Source: Legionellales bacterium UBA4759
Lineage (GTDB): Bacteria > Pseudomonadota > Gammaproteobacteria > Legionellales > Legionellaceae
Direction: 5' to 3'
Assembly: GCA_002403515.1 (NCBI GenBank)
Contig: DHHZ01000044.1
Span: 1-18,630, forward strand
Length of the DNA: 18,630 bases
In this document: one piece after another, positions 7,429 through 15,538 of the stretch
How positions within the stretch are numbered: the stretch's first letter is position 1
How the letters are laid out: every line of letters begins with the position of its first letter
Notes under the pieces: generated by a model
What the model was told of the DNA's origin: nothing
Seen by the model: only the letters and a program-made list of their open reading frames with translations
Databases searched by the model: none
Program-made: the position numbers and the translations under genes

Positions 7429-8430
7429 ATGGAGCATATTTTAATCACTGGTGGTGCAGGTTACGTGGGTAGTTTATTAACCCCTCAGCTTTTAAATTTA
7501 GGATATAAAGTTACCATTTATGATACTTTATTTTTTGGAGATGAATTTTTACCTAAAGAAAATCCTAATCTAAAAATCATACAAGGTGATATTAGAGATA
7601 CTGCAAGATTGTTTAATGCATTTCATGGGGTGGATAAGGTAATTAGTCTTGCTTGTATATCTAATGATGCAAGTTTTGTATTGGATGAGGCCTTAAGCAC
7701 ATCTATAAATCTTGATGCCTTTGAGCCTATGGTTATTGCAGCCAAAAAAGCAGGCGTTAAAAGATTTATTTATGCTTCATCGAGTTCTGTTTACGGAGTA
7801 TCAGATCAACCCAATGTGACAGAAGAACATCCTCTAGTACCTTTAACTTTGTATAATAAATATAAAGGGATGTGTGAGCCTTTATTATTTAAGCATATGG
7901 ATGATGATTTTACATGTGTGACAATCAGACCTGCGACAATTTGTGGTTATGCTCCAAGATTACGATTAGATTTAAGTGTAAATATTTTAACAAATCATGC
8001 TATTACAAATGGTAAAATTGTCGTTTTTGGGGGTGATCAATTACGTCCAAATTTGCATGTGCAAGATATGTGTAATTTATATGCCATGTTGTTGAAAGTT
8101 GATAAAGAAAAAATTCAAGGTCAGATTTTTAATGCTGGCTATGAAAATATGTCAATTCGTAAAATTGCTGATGTAGTTAAAGCTGTAGTGGAGCAGGAAT
8201 TCCCAGAAAAAGGAGATTTAACTATTCAAGTAACCACTTCTGATGATAATCGTTCATATCATATTAATTCCGATAAGATTAAAAAACACTTGGGTTTTCA
8301 GCCGCAATTTACTGTTGAAAATGCTGTTCGGGATTTATGTAGAGCTTTTCGTGAAGAAAAAATTCCAAATAGCATGAGTGATGATATTTATTTCAATGTT
8401 AAACGTATCCAAGCTTTAGAGGTAGTTTAA
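7429..8430 (+). CDS. NAD-dependent epimerase/dehydratase (extended SDR)
   Basis: This is an extended short-chain dehydrogenase acting on a nucleotide sugar. The dinucleotide-binding GGAGYVG is at residues 8-14. The catalytic set is intact: a Ser cluster at 117-120 (ASSSSVYG) and Tyr142-x3-Lys146 in LYNKYKG. At 333 residues the length is typical. The sugar-side residues (ACISNDASF near 75-83 and ICGYAPRLRLDL in the second half) are of a type I associate with surface-glycan loci, but they do not fix whether it is a 4-epimerase, a 4,6-dehydratase or a 3,5-epimerase. The ribosome site is AAAGGA before ATG 7429. It ends 1 nt before the next SDR gene, so the two probably act in sequence. Confidence 0.88.
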   Translation: MEHILITGGAGYVGSLLTPQLLNLGYKVTIYDTLFFGDEFLPKENPNLKIIQGDIRDTARLFNAFHGVDKVISLACISNDASFVLDEALSTSINLDAFEPMVIAAKKAGVKRFIYASSSSVYGVSDQPNVTEEHPLVPLTLYNKYKGMCEPLLFKHMDDDFTCVTIRPATICGYAPRLRLDLSVNILTNHAITNGKIVVFGGDQLRPNLHVQDMCNLYAMLLKVDKEKIQGQIFNAGYENMSIRKIADVVKAVVEQEFPEKGDLTIQVTTSDDNRSYHINSDKIKKHLGFQPQFTVENAVRDLCRAFREEKIPNSMSDDIYFNVKRIQALEVV

Positions 8431-8431
8431 T

Positions 8432-9424
8432 ATGCAAAAACCTGTCGCACTTGTAACTGGTGGGGCGGGATTCATTGGCAGTCATATGGTAGATTTACTT
8501 TTAGAACAAGGTTATCAAGTTCGTGTTATTGATAACCTTTCTGGAGGCCATGTCAATAATCTTGCTCAGCATCAAAATAATCCTAATTATATTTTTGAAA
8601 AATTAGATATTTTAAATTTACAAACAGGGCATCATTTGTTCAATGATGTGGATTATGTTTTTCATTTTGCTGGTATTGGTGATATCGTTCCTTCGATTGA
8701 AGAACCTATCAAATATATGGAAACTAATGTGGTTGGAACAGTAAAAGTTCTGGAAGCCGCCCGAAAAGCAAAAGTTAAAAAGTTTGTTTATGCAGCATCT
8801 TCTTCTTGTTATGGATTAGCCGATACGCCAACAAAAGAAACGAATCCAATTCAACCCCAATATCCTTATGCCTTATCAAAATATCAAGGCGAATCTGCTG
8901 CTTTTCATTGGCACCAAGTTTATAAACTCCCGGTAAATTCTGTAAGAATATTTAATGCTTATGGTACAAGAGTAAGAACAACTGGAGCTTATGGAGCAGT
9001 ATTTGGCGTGTTTTTTAAGCAGAAGCTTTTAAATAAACCTTTTACTGTTGTGGGAGATGGTACTCAAACACGAGATTTCTTATATGTTACCGACGTTGCG
9101 AGGGCTTTTTTAGCAGCAGCTGAAACTGATTTAGTTGGTCAAATATGGAATATTGGTGCTGGTAAACCTCAATCGATTAATCGATTGGTGAAATTATTAG
9201 ATGGTGAAAAAATTGAGTATGTTCCTAAAAGACCAGGAGAACCAGATTGCACGTGGGCTGATATTGCTAAAATTTCGCAACAATTAAATTGGTCTCCCAT
9301 GGTGTCTTTTGAAGAAGGGGTTACCAAAATGTTACTAGAAATTGACCATTGGAAGGACGCGCCATTGTGGGATCCTGAGTCAATTGGAAAAGCCACTCGC
9401 ACGTGGTTTGAATATTTGAGTTAG
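8432..9424 (+). CDS. nucleotide-sugar epimerase, UDP-glucose/UDP-GlcNAc 4-epimerase-like
   Basis: This extended SDR has GGAGFIG at residues 10-16, the Ser motif ASSSCYG at 122-128 and Tyr146-x3-Lys150 in YALSK. The substrate-binding segment ending GDGTQTRDFLYVTDV (208-222) is characteristic of UDP-sugar 4-epimerases and dTDP-glucose dehydratases. The 330-residue length is normal. The C-terminus has an additional WKDAPLWDPESIGKATRTWF element after the usual end of the fold. The ribosome site AGAGG (8418-8422) lies within the end of the preceding gene and the gap is 1 nt, so translation is coupled. C4 epimerisation is the likeliest reaction; the substrate is not determined. Confidence 0.88.
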   Translation: MQKPVALVTGGAGFIGSHMVDLLLEQGYQVRVIDNLSGGHVNNLAQHQNNPNYIFEKLDILNLQTGHHLFNDVDYVFHFAGIGDIVPSIEEPIKYMETNVVGTVKVLEAARKAKVKKFVYAASSSCYGLADTPTKETNPIQPQYPYALSKYQGESAAFHWHQVYKLPVNSVRIFNAYGTRVRTTGAYGAVFGVFFKQKLLNKPFTVVGDGTQTRDFLYVTDVARAFLAAAETDLVGQIWNIGAGKPQSINRLVKLLDGEKIEYVPKRPGEPDCTWADIAKISQQLNWSPMVSFEEGVTKMLLEIDHWKDAPLWDPESIGKATRTWFEYLS

Positions 9425-9442
9425 AAGAAAGGGAGTATTCAT

Positions 9443-11071
9443 ATGTTTTTAAGTCGTTATCAACATAAAATTAAAACTGTTGATGAGTTATTAGATATTT
9501 TAGGCCCATTCCCAAGAAAGCAAACCTTAGTAATGTGTCATGGCGTGTTTGATGTTGTTCATCCAGGGCATATGCGGCATATGATTTACGCCAAAGGTAA
9601 AGCTGATATTTTAGTGGCAAGTTTAACAGCTGATCAACATATAACCAAAGGTGATTATCGTCCTCATGTACCGCAAAATATTCGAGCAGCAAATCTTGCT
9701 GCATTTGAAATGGTTGATTACGTGATTATTGATCATAATAATACGCCTCTAGAAAATATTAAAAAACTTAAACCTGATTTTTTTGCCAAAGGTTACGAAT
9801 ATAGTGGTAAGAATAAACCCAAAAAAACTCAAGAAGAAGATGAATTAGTAAAATCCTATGGCGGCCAAATGTTATTTACTCCGGGAGATGTAGTGTATTC
9901 ATCTTCAAAATTTATTAAACTTCAGGCACCACAAATTCGATTAGAAAAATTAGCATCTCTTATGGAATCTCAAGGTATTGGCATAGATACTTTGATTAAT
10001 GCTTTAACTTTTAAAAAACCGATGCGTATTCATGTTGTAGGTGATACGATTGTCGATGGAATAACCTATACAAATGTGATAGGTGGGCAAATTAAAACCC
10101 CAACCTTAAGTGTTCGTATGGAGTCTCAAGAGAATTTTGTTGGTGGGGCAGGAGTTGTAGCTAAACATCTAAAAGCAGCGGGAGCGGAAGTAGTATTCAC
10201 AACATTATTAGGTGACGATGATTTAGCAAATTTTGTTTTATCAGACCTTGCTGATGCAGGTGTCGAAGTGCAAGCTATTATAGACAAAAACCGACCCACT
10301 ACTTATAAAAATGCCATCGTAGCAAATAATTATCGTTTAGTAAAAATTGATACATTAGACAACTCATCAATTTCAGATTCTAAATTAGAAGATTTTATTG
10401 AAAATATTAAATCAACTAAAGCTGATGTTGTTATTTTTAGTGATTTTAGACATGGAATTTTCAATAAACGCACAATCGATGAATTGGTAGCAGCAATTCC
10501 CGAGAAAATTTTCAAAGTTGCTGATAGTCAGGTTGCAAGTCGTTGGGGAAATATTACTGAATTCCAAGGATTTGATTTAATCACGCCTAATGAAAGAGAA
10601 GCAAGATTTGCTTTAGGGGATCAAGACTCTGGAGTAAGACCTCTAGCAGCTCGTTTGTATGAAGCAGCTAATTGTAAAAATTTGATTTTAAAATTGGGTG
10701 AAAAAGGTTCGATTACTTGTGGCACTAAAGATTTTAACTCCCCAGATTCAGCAATTTTTGTAGATAGTTTTGCTGATCATGTGATTGACCCTGTGGGTTC
10801 AGGGGATGCTTTACTTGCTTATGCAACTTTAGCATTTGCAAAAGGTCATTCACCTGCAGTTGCTTCAATTCTTGGTTCAATTGCAGCAGCATGTGAGTGC
10901 GAGGTTGACGGAAACTATCCCATTACAACCTTAGATGTAATGAAGAAAATACAACAGATTACAGAGAACTCTTCTTATTTATTTGAGTTTTTAGAGGTAA
11001 ATGGTCAACCTAAAAAAACTCATAATAATCAGAATATAAATTCTAAAATTCAAGAAATGGAAGAAGCATGA
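9443..11071 (+). CDS. bifunctional nucleotidyltransferase-PfkB sugar kinase (HldE domains in reverse order)
   Basis: Two enzymes are fused. Residues about 24-165 form a cytidylyltransferase-type domain with HGVFDVVHPGH (33-43), the HxGH motif that binds the nucleotide, and a YSSSKFIK signature near 152-159. Residues about 193-505 form a ribokinase/PfkB kinase with the glycine-rich NFVGGAG (231-237), the TPNEREA segment (381-387) and the anion-hole and catalytic-base motif DPVGSGD (449-455, Asp455). Canonical HldE, which makes ADP-heptose, has the kinase first and the transferase second; this order is reversed. It should therefore phosphorylate a sugar and transfer AMP or CMP to a sugar phosphate, yielding the activated sugar for the pathway. 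Ribosome site GGGAG at 9431-9435. It overlaps the next gene by 4 nt (ATGA). The sugar and the nucleotide are unknown. Confidence 0.88.
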   Translation: MFLSRYQHKIKTVDELLDILGPFPRKQTLVMCHGVFDVVHPGHMRHMIYAKGKADILVASLTADQHITKGDYRPHVPQNIRAANLAAFEMVDYVIIDHNNTPLENIKKLKPDFFAKGYEYSGKNKPKKTQEEDELVKSYGGQMLFTPGDVVYSSSKFIKLQAPQIRLEKLASLMESQGIGIDTLINALTFKKPMRIHVVGDTIVDGITYTNVIGGQIKTPTLSVRMESQENFVGGAGVVAKHLKAAGAEVVFTTLLGDDDLANFVLSDLADAGVEVQAIIDKNRPTTYKNAIVANNYRLVKIDTLDNSSISDSKLEDFIENIKSTKADVVIFSDFRHGIFNKRTIDELVAAIPEKIFKVADSQVASRWGNITEFQGFDLITPNEREARFALGDQDSGVRPLAARLYEAANCKNLILKLGEKGSITCGTKDFNSPDSAIFVDSFADHVIDPVGSGDALLAYATLAFAKGHSPAVASILGSIAAACECEVDGNYPITTLDVMKKIQQITENSSYLFEFLEVNGQPKKTHNNQNINSKIQEMEEA

Positions 11072-12006
11072 AAGTTATTGTAGTTGGATTAGGCGTGCAA
11101 GGAAATAAAAGAAAAATTCATGCAGAAGACGATTTTTATGCCAGTGTAGATCCGCTTCGCAAGGATGCTGAATATCAAAATATTCAAGATGTTCCAGTGC
11201 AAAGTTATGACGCCGCTTTAGTTTGTATCCCTGATGAACCAAAGTATCAGGTGATAAAGTATTTATTAGAGCAAGGTAAACATGTTTTAGTAGAAAAACC
11301 ATTATGGACTGAATCTGATGAACAAATTTTAGAACTCGAAGATTTAGCATTTAGAAAAAATCTTGTTCTGTACACTGCATATAATCATCGATTTGAACCA
11401 CATTTTGTTCGAATGAAAGAACTTATTAATTCTGGAGAGTTAGGAAAAATTTATTCTTGTAGATTATTTTATGGGAATGGTACTGCACGTTTGGTTCGAG
11501 ATTCATTATGGCGAGATCAGGGTATGGGAGTTGTTCCTGATTTATGTTCACATCTATTAGATACCATTAACTTTTGGTTTGGATACCAGCCACATGGGTT
11601 TGAAATTGTAGTGGCTAACCGTTTTGAAAACCAAGCGCCCGATCATGCAATTATTGTCAATAAAAGCTCAAAACCACAGTTTTTATTTGAAATGAGTTTG
11701 CTTTCTTGGCGTAACCATTTTGTCTGTCAAATGATTGGTGAAAAAGGCAATGCACAAATTGAGTCATTATGTAAGTGGGGCCCAAGTCGTTTTACCTTTC
11801 AAAAAAGAATTCTTCCTAGTGGTCGACCATCTGAAGAAAGTGTAACTTTAGTCCAAGATGACCCAACGTGGGCTATTGAGTATGCACATTTTAAAAAGCT
11901 AATAAAAAATGGTTTTAAAACAAATCTTGCCGCTGATTTATGGATTCAGCAACAGCTTAATCAAATTGAAAAATCTTATCTGCAAACAAAAGAGATAAAC
12001 GTATGA
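11068..12006 (+). CDS. Gfo/Idh/MocA-family NAD(P)-dependent oxidoreductase
   Basis: The Rossmann motif GLGVQG is at residues 7-12, followed by the family's VEKPL (75-79), where the Lys normally takes part in catalysis. YNHRFEP (105-111) and GMGVVPDLCSHLLD (152-165), with His162 and Asp165, match the C-terminal catalytic consensus. The 312-residue length is normal. Family members oxidise or reduce a ring hydroxyl or keto group of sugars and nucleotide sugars. Here the partner substrate is probably the product of the neighbouring epimerases or of the dehydrogenase homologue that follows. It shares ATGA overlaps with both neighbours (11068-11071 and 12003-12006), so the three are translationally coupled. 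Confidence 0.88.
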   Translation: MKVIVVGLGVQGNKRKIHAEDDFYASVDPLRKDAEYQNIQDVPVQSYDAALVCIPDEPKYQVIKYLLEQGKHVLVEKPLWTESDEQILELEDLAFRKNLVLYTAYNHRFEPHFVRMKELINSGELGKIYSCRLFYGNGTARLVRDSLWRDQGMGVVPDLCSHLLDTINFWFGYQPHGFEIVVANRFENQAPDHAIIVNKSSKPQFLFEMSLLSWRNHFVCQMIGEKGNAQIESLCKWGPSRFTFQKRILPSGRPSEESVTLVQDDPTWAIEYAHFKKLIKNGFKTNLAADLWIQQQLNQIEKSYLQTKEINV

Positions 12007-13310
12007 CACCAAAAAAAAATATTAAAGTTGCATTTGTTGGTATGACTCATCTCGGTTTGATTCATGCGGTTGCATTTGCGGAAAAAGGATTTACTGTTTA
12101 CGCCTATGATGATTCTGAGATAGTGATTGAAAATCTAAATCAAGGGGTAATGCCAGTAAATGAACCTCAGTTAGATGATTTGTTGGTTAGAAATAAAGAT
12201 AGTTTATACTTTACTGCTAAACCACAGGATTTAAATGTCTGTGATGTCGTTTTTATTGCCTATGATGTTCCTACAGATGGTGATGGAAACAGTGATTTAA
12301 AAATTGTAAAACAGTTTGTAGACAAAGTGAATCAAGTTATAAGAGCAGATGCTTGCTTGGTTATTTTATCTCAAGTTCCACCTGGTTTTACTAGGGAAAT
12401 ACAAAGAGATAAAAACTATCTTTTTTACCAAGTTGAAACATTGGTATTTGGACAGGCGATGCAAAGAGCTTTATTTCCAGAGCGCTATATGGTTGGGATG
12501 AATAATCCCGTACAAGTATTACCACCCGAATACGAATATGTATTGTCCACTTTCGATTGTCCAATTTTAAAAATGAAATATGAAAGTGCAGAGTTGGCAA
12601 AAATATCTATCAATATGTTTTTAGTGGCCTCTGTGACGACTACTAATACAATTGCCGAACTTTGTGAAAGTTTAGGCGCTGATTGGGATGAGATAGCCCC
12701 ATCCTTGCGTTTAGATAAGCGAATCGGTCAATACGCATATTTAACAGCTGGACTTGGAATAGCAGGTGGAAACTTAGAGCGAGATTTAAATACATTTATC
12801 AAAATGGGCAATCAGCATGACACAGATGTTGATATGGTTAAGTCATGGGTTAAAAATTCTAAACATCGAAAAAATTGGGTATACGAATGTTTAGAAGAAC
12901 ATGTTTTAAAACACCAAACTAAACCAAAAATTGCTATATTAGGTTTAGCTTATAAACCCAATACGCATAGTGTGAAAAACTCGCCATCTTTGCTTTTGAT
13001 TGAACAATTAAAAAATTATGAAGTGCACGCACATGATCCTATTGTTCATCAAACCCATGGGACCCATATTGTATTGCATCCCAATATTGAATCTACTATT
13101 CAAAATGCAGATGTCGTCGTGGTTATGATTTCTTCGGATGAGTACAAACAATTGGATATTTATGACATTCAAAGTCAAATGAAAGGTCGGTTTATAATTG
13201 ACCCACATCAAACATTAAAACATGTAAAAGAGTTAACGCGAGATATTCATTATTATTGTTTGGGGAAACCCCCAATAGTATTTAAAAATAAGGATGTAGA
13301 ATATGCTTAA
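12003..13310 (+). CDS. UDP-glucose/GDP-mannose dehydrogenase homologue lacking the catalytic cysteine
   Basis: The order of domains is that of UDP-glucose 6-dehydrogenase: N-terminal NAD domain, central helix domain, C-terminal UDP domain (GLAYKPNTHSVKNSPSL from residue 314). The catalytic Lys200 and Asn204 in AKISINMFL are kept, as is Asp261. However, the active-site loop, normally G-x-G-F-G-G-S-C-F-x-K-D, reads GLGIAGGNLERD (250-261), so Asn257 (codon 12771-12773) stands where the thioester-forming Cys should be. The N-terminal glycine motif is also altered to GMTHLG (13-18). Four-electron oxidation to a uronic acid is therefore unlikely by the known route. A two-electron oxidation, another reaction, or a non-catalytic role are possible. 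There is no frameshift or stop, and the rest is well kept, which speaks for a functional subfamily. Confidence 0.85.
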   Translation: MTPKKNIKVAFVGMTHLGLIHAVAFAEKGFTVYAYDDSEIVIENLNQGVMPVNEPQLDDLLVRNKDSLYFTAKPQDLNVCDVVFIAYDVPTDGDGNSDLKIVKQFVDKVNQVIRADACLVILSQVPPGFTREIQRDKNYLFYQVETLVFGQAMQRALFPERYMVGMNNPVQVLPPEYEYVLSTFDCPILKMKYESAELAKISINMFLVASVTTTNTIAELCESLGADWDEIAPSLRLDKRIGQYAYLTAGLGIAGGNLERDLNTFIKMGNQHDTDVDMVKSWVKNSKHRKNWVYECLEEHVLKHQTKPKIAILGLAYKPNTHSVKNSPSLLLIEQLKNYEVHAHDPIVHQTHGTHIVLHPNIESTIQNADVVVVMISSDEYKQLDIYDIQSQMKGRFIIDPHQTLKHVKELTRDIHYYCLGKPPIVFKNKDVEYA

Positions 13311-14199
13311 TCATTTATTTAATATACCCAGAGCACCTCATCGAGTTGTAGTTTTAGGGGCCAAGGGGTTTGTGGGTAGCACTTTCACCAAAAGATTAAA
13401 AAATCAAAAAATCAATTATTTAGCACTTGGCAGACAAGAACTGGATCTGCAAGATGATGATGCAGCTACAAAATTAGCAACTATATTAAATCTTGAAGAC
13501 GTGCTTGTAGTTATTTCTGCAAAAGCGCCATGTAAAAATTATTATATGTTGTTTGAAAACATTCAGATGATGAAAAATGTTTGTGATGCGCTCAAACAAA
13601 AAAAAGTCCAACAAGTTATATATATTAGTTCCGATGCTGTATATGCAGATAGCATGAATAAGTTAGATGAAAAATCACCAGCTGCGCCATCATCTCTACA
13701 TGGAGTCATGCACTTAGCAAGAGAGCAAATGTTACAGTCTGTTGTAGCAAGAGAGTCTCTATTAATATTACGTCCTAGTTTGCTTTATGGTTTAAATGAT
13801 CCTCACAATGGTTATGGTCCGAATAGTTTTTATCGATTGGCAAAAGCAAAACAAACTATAGAATTATTTGGAAAAGGCGAAGAACAAAGAGATCATGTTT
13901 ATATAGAAGATGTTGCTGAAATCATATCAATGTGTATTTTGTATCAGAGTTATGGGACATTAAATATTACTTCAGGCGAAGTGACATCATTTTATAACGT
14001 TGCACAAATGATTTTAAGTTTAATGAATGTTCCCAATGAAATTAAATCAAGACCTCGTAACGGACCTATGCCACATAATGGTTATCGAGCATTTGACAAT
14101 CAAGTTTGTCAAAATGCATTTAAAGATTTTAAGTATACTTCATTAATTCAAGGTTTAAATTTTATGATGGAACAGGATTTAATAAATGAAAGAGCTTAA
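13303..14199 (+). CDS. SDR-family NAD(P)-binding protein with HxxxH in place of YxxxK
   Basis: The nucleotide-binding GAKGFVG is at residues 19-25, and the strand before the active site (IYISSDAVYAD, 106-116) is normal. At the catalytic position, where extended SDRs have YGxxK, the protein reads SLHGVMHLAREQ with His133 and His137 replacing Tyr and Lys. The sugar-binding half is otherwise typical: ILRPSLLYG near 156-164 and RDHVYIEDVAE near 202-212. Its 298 residues are a usual length. The start ATG has AAGGA at 13290-13294 and overlaps the preceding gene by 8 nt. It may catalyse a different step, such as a reduction or epimerisation with another acid/base, or bind a nucleotide sugar without turnover. 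Confidence 0.82.
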   Translation: MLNHLFNIPRAPHRVVVLGAKGFVGSTFTKRLKNQKINYLALGRQELDLQDDDAATKLATILNLEDVLVVISAKAPCKNYYMLFENIQMMKNVCDALKQKKVQQVIYISSDAVYADSMNKLDEKSPAAPSSLHGVMHLAREQMLQSVVARESLLILRPSLLYGLNDPHNGYGPNSFYRLAKAKQTIELFGKGEEQRDHVYIEDVAEIISMCILYQSYGTLNITSGEVTSFYNVAQMILSLMNVPNEIKSRPRNGPMPHNGYRAFDNQVCQNAFKDFKYTSLIQGLNFMMEQDLINERA

Positions 14200-14842
14200 C
14201 TTATTAAAATCTTTACCCCGGGTTAAACGGAATATACAAGCACGAACGGAAGCTAAAGATCCTGAAGTCATACGCATTTCAAAACAGTTTGGTCAGATGT
14301 ATTTTGATGGACCTAGAGAGTATGGTTATGGTGGATATCGCTATGATGGTCGGTGGCTACCGGTTGCTCGGGATATGGTTGCGCATTTTAATTTAAAACC
14401 TGGAGATAAAGTTTTAGATATAGGATGTGCAAAAGGATTCTTGGTGAAAGATTTAATGAAAGCATGTCCAGGATTAGAAGTGTTTGGATTGGATATCTCA
14501 GAATATGCTTTAAAACACTGTGAACCTGAAGTTGTAGGTCGATTACATTTAGGGAGCGCTGATAATCTTCCTTTTCCTGATAATAGCTTTGATGCCGTAA
14601 TTTCTCTTAATACAATTCACAATTTTAAACGTGATGCAGTCGTATTAGCGATTCGTGAATTGCAAAGAGTATCTAAGGGAAATAGTTTTATTCAAGTTGA
14701 TAGTTACCGTACACCAGAACAAAAAAAAATATTTGAGGATTGGGTATTAACAGCAGAGTATCATGATTATCCAGATGAATGGATGAAGGTGTTTCATGAA
14801 GCAGGATATTCAGGTGATTTTTATTGGACAATAGTTGAATAA
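14186..14842 (+). CDS. class I SAM-dependent methyltransferase
   Basis: Motif I VLDIGCAKGFL is at residues 76-86, the acidic post-I loop in GLDISEY at 101-107, and the motif IV-like region FDAVISLNTIHNF at 135-147. An N-terminal Gly/Tyr-rich segment (YGYGGYRYDGRW, 46-57) precedes the fold and is shared, as I recall, by methyltransferases of surface-glycan loci. The length of 218 residues fits a single-domain enzyme. It overlaps the preceding gene by 14 nt, with AGGA at 14174-14177 as ribosome site. It presumably methylates the sugar, at O, N or C; the sequence does not show which. Confidence 0.85.
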   Translation: MKELNLLKSLPRVKRNIQARTEAKDPEVIRISKQFGQMYFDGPREYGYGGYRYDGRWLPVARDMVAHFNLKPGDKVLDIGCAKGFLVKDLMKACPGLEVFGLDISEYALKHCEPEVVGRLHLGSADNLPFPDNSFDAVISLNTIHNFKRDAVVLAIRELQRVSKGNSFIQVDSYRTPEQKKIFEDWVLTAEYHDYPDEWMKVFHEAGYSGDFYWTIVE

Positions 14843-14854
14843 TAAGGGTATAAA

Positions 14855-15523
14855 ATGGATTTGAATGACAGTGCAAATCGGATGATGTTAGAAGCAAAAG
14901 AAAATGTAGGCATTCAGCAATTTGGAATCATGTCAAATTTTGCATGGTATGATGACCCTAAGCGATTAGCATTTCATTTTGCACGTTATAAATTTGTTGC
15001 AAAAATGTTTTTAGGAAAAAATAATGTACTAGAGGTTGGCTGTGCTGATGCATTTGGTACGAGGGTAGTTGTTCAAGAAGTTAAGAATTTAGTAGCAATC
15101 GACATAGAACCAGCATTTATTGAGGATGTTAATGAACGCATGTGTGATAAGTGGCATTTTTATGCAAAAGTGCATGATATATTACAAGGACCTGTTGAAG
15201 GACCTTTTGATGGTGCCTTTTCTTTAGATGTTTTAGAACATATTCCAAAAGAGCATGAAGATAAATTTATCAGGAATATTGTAGATTCATTGAATAATAC
15301 GGGTGTTGCAATCATTGGCATGCCATCTTTGGAGTCACAAGTGTATGCATCCAAAACAAGTAAAGAAGGTCATGTTAATTGTAAGACAGGTACTGAATTT
15401 AAGGCATTAATGGAAAAGTATTTTCACAATGTGTTTTTGTTTTCTATGAATGATGAGGTGGTACATACTGGTTATCATAAAATGGCGCATTATTTAATTT
15501 GTTTGTGTACTATGAAAAAATAA
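14855..15523 (+). CDS. class I SAM-dependent methyltransferase
   Basis: Motif I VLEVGCADAFGT is at residues 58-69, AIDIEP at 81-86 holds the acidic residue that binds the ribose, and SLDVLEHIP (123-131) is the typical methyltransferase_11/UbiE-like motif with Asp-x-Leu-Glu-His. An AAGGG ribosome site (14844-14848) and a 12-nt gap tie it to the preceding methyltransferase. The two are not close copies: their N-termini and motifs differ. They therefore probably modify different positions or substrates. The acceptor cannot be told from sequence. Confidence 0.85.
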   Translation: MDLNDSANRMMLEAKENVGIQQFGIMSNFAWYDDPKRLAFHFARYKFVAKMFLGKNNVLEVGCADAFGTRVVVQEVKNLVAIDIEPAFIEDVNERMCDKWHFYAKVHDILQGPVEGPFDGAFSLDVLEHIPKEHEDKFIRNIVDSLNNTGVAIIGMPSLESQVYASKTSKEGHVNCKTGTEFKALMEKYFHNVFLFSMNDEVVHTGYHKMAHYLICLCTMKK

Positions 15524-15538
15524 TTTTTAAGGTTTTAT

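Noticed and set aside
11075..11350. 91-codon open frame on the minus strand
   Set aside because: It lies wholly inside the Gfo/Idh oxidoreductase gene, whose motifs are intact; no family is recognised in the reverse frame.
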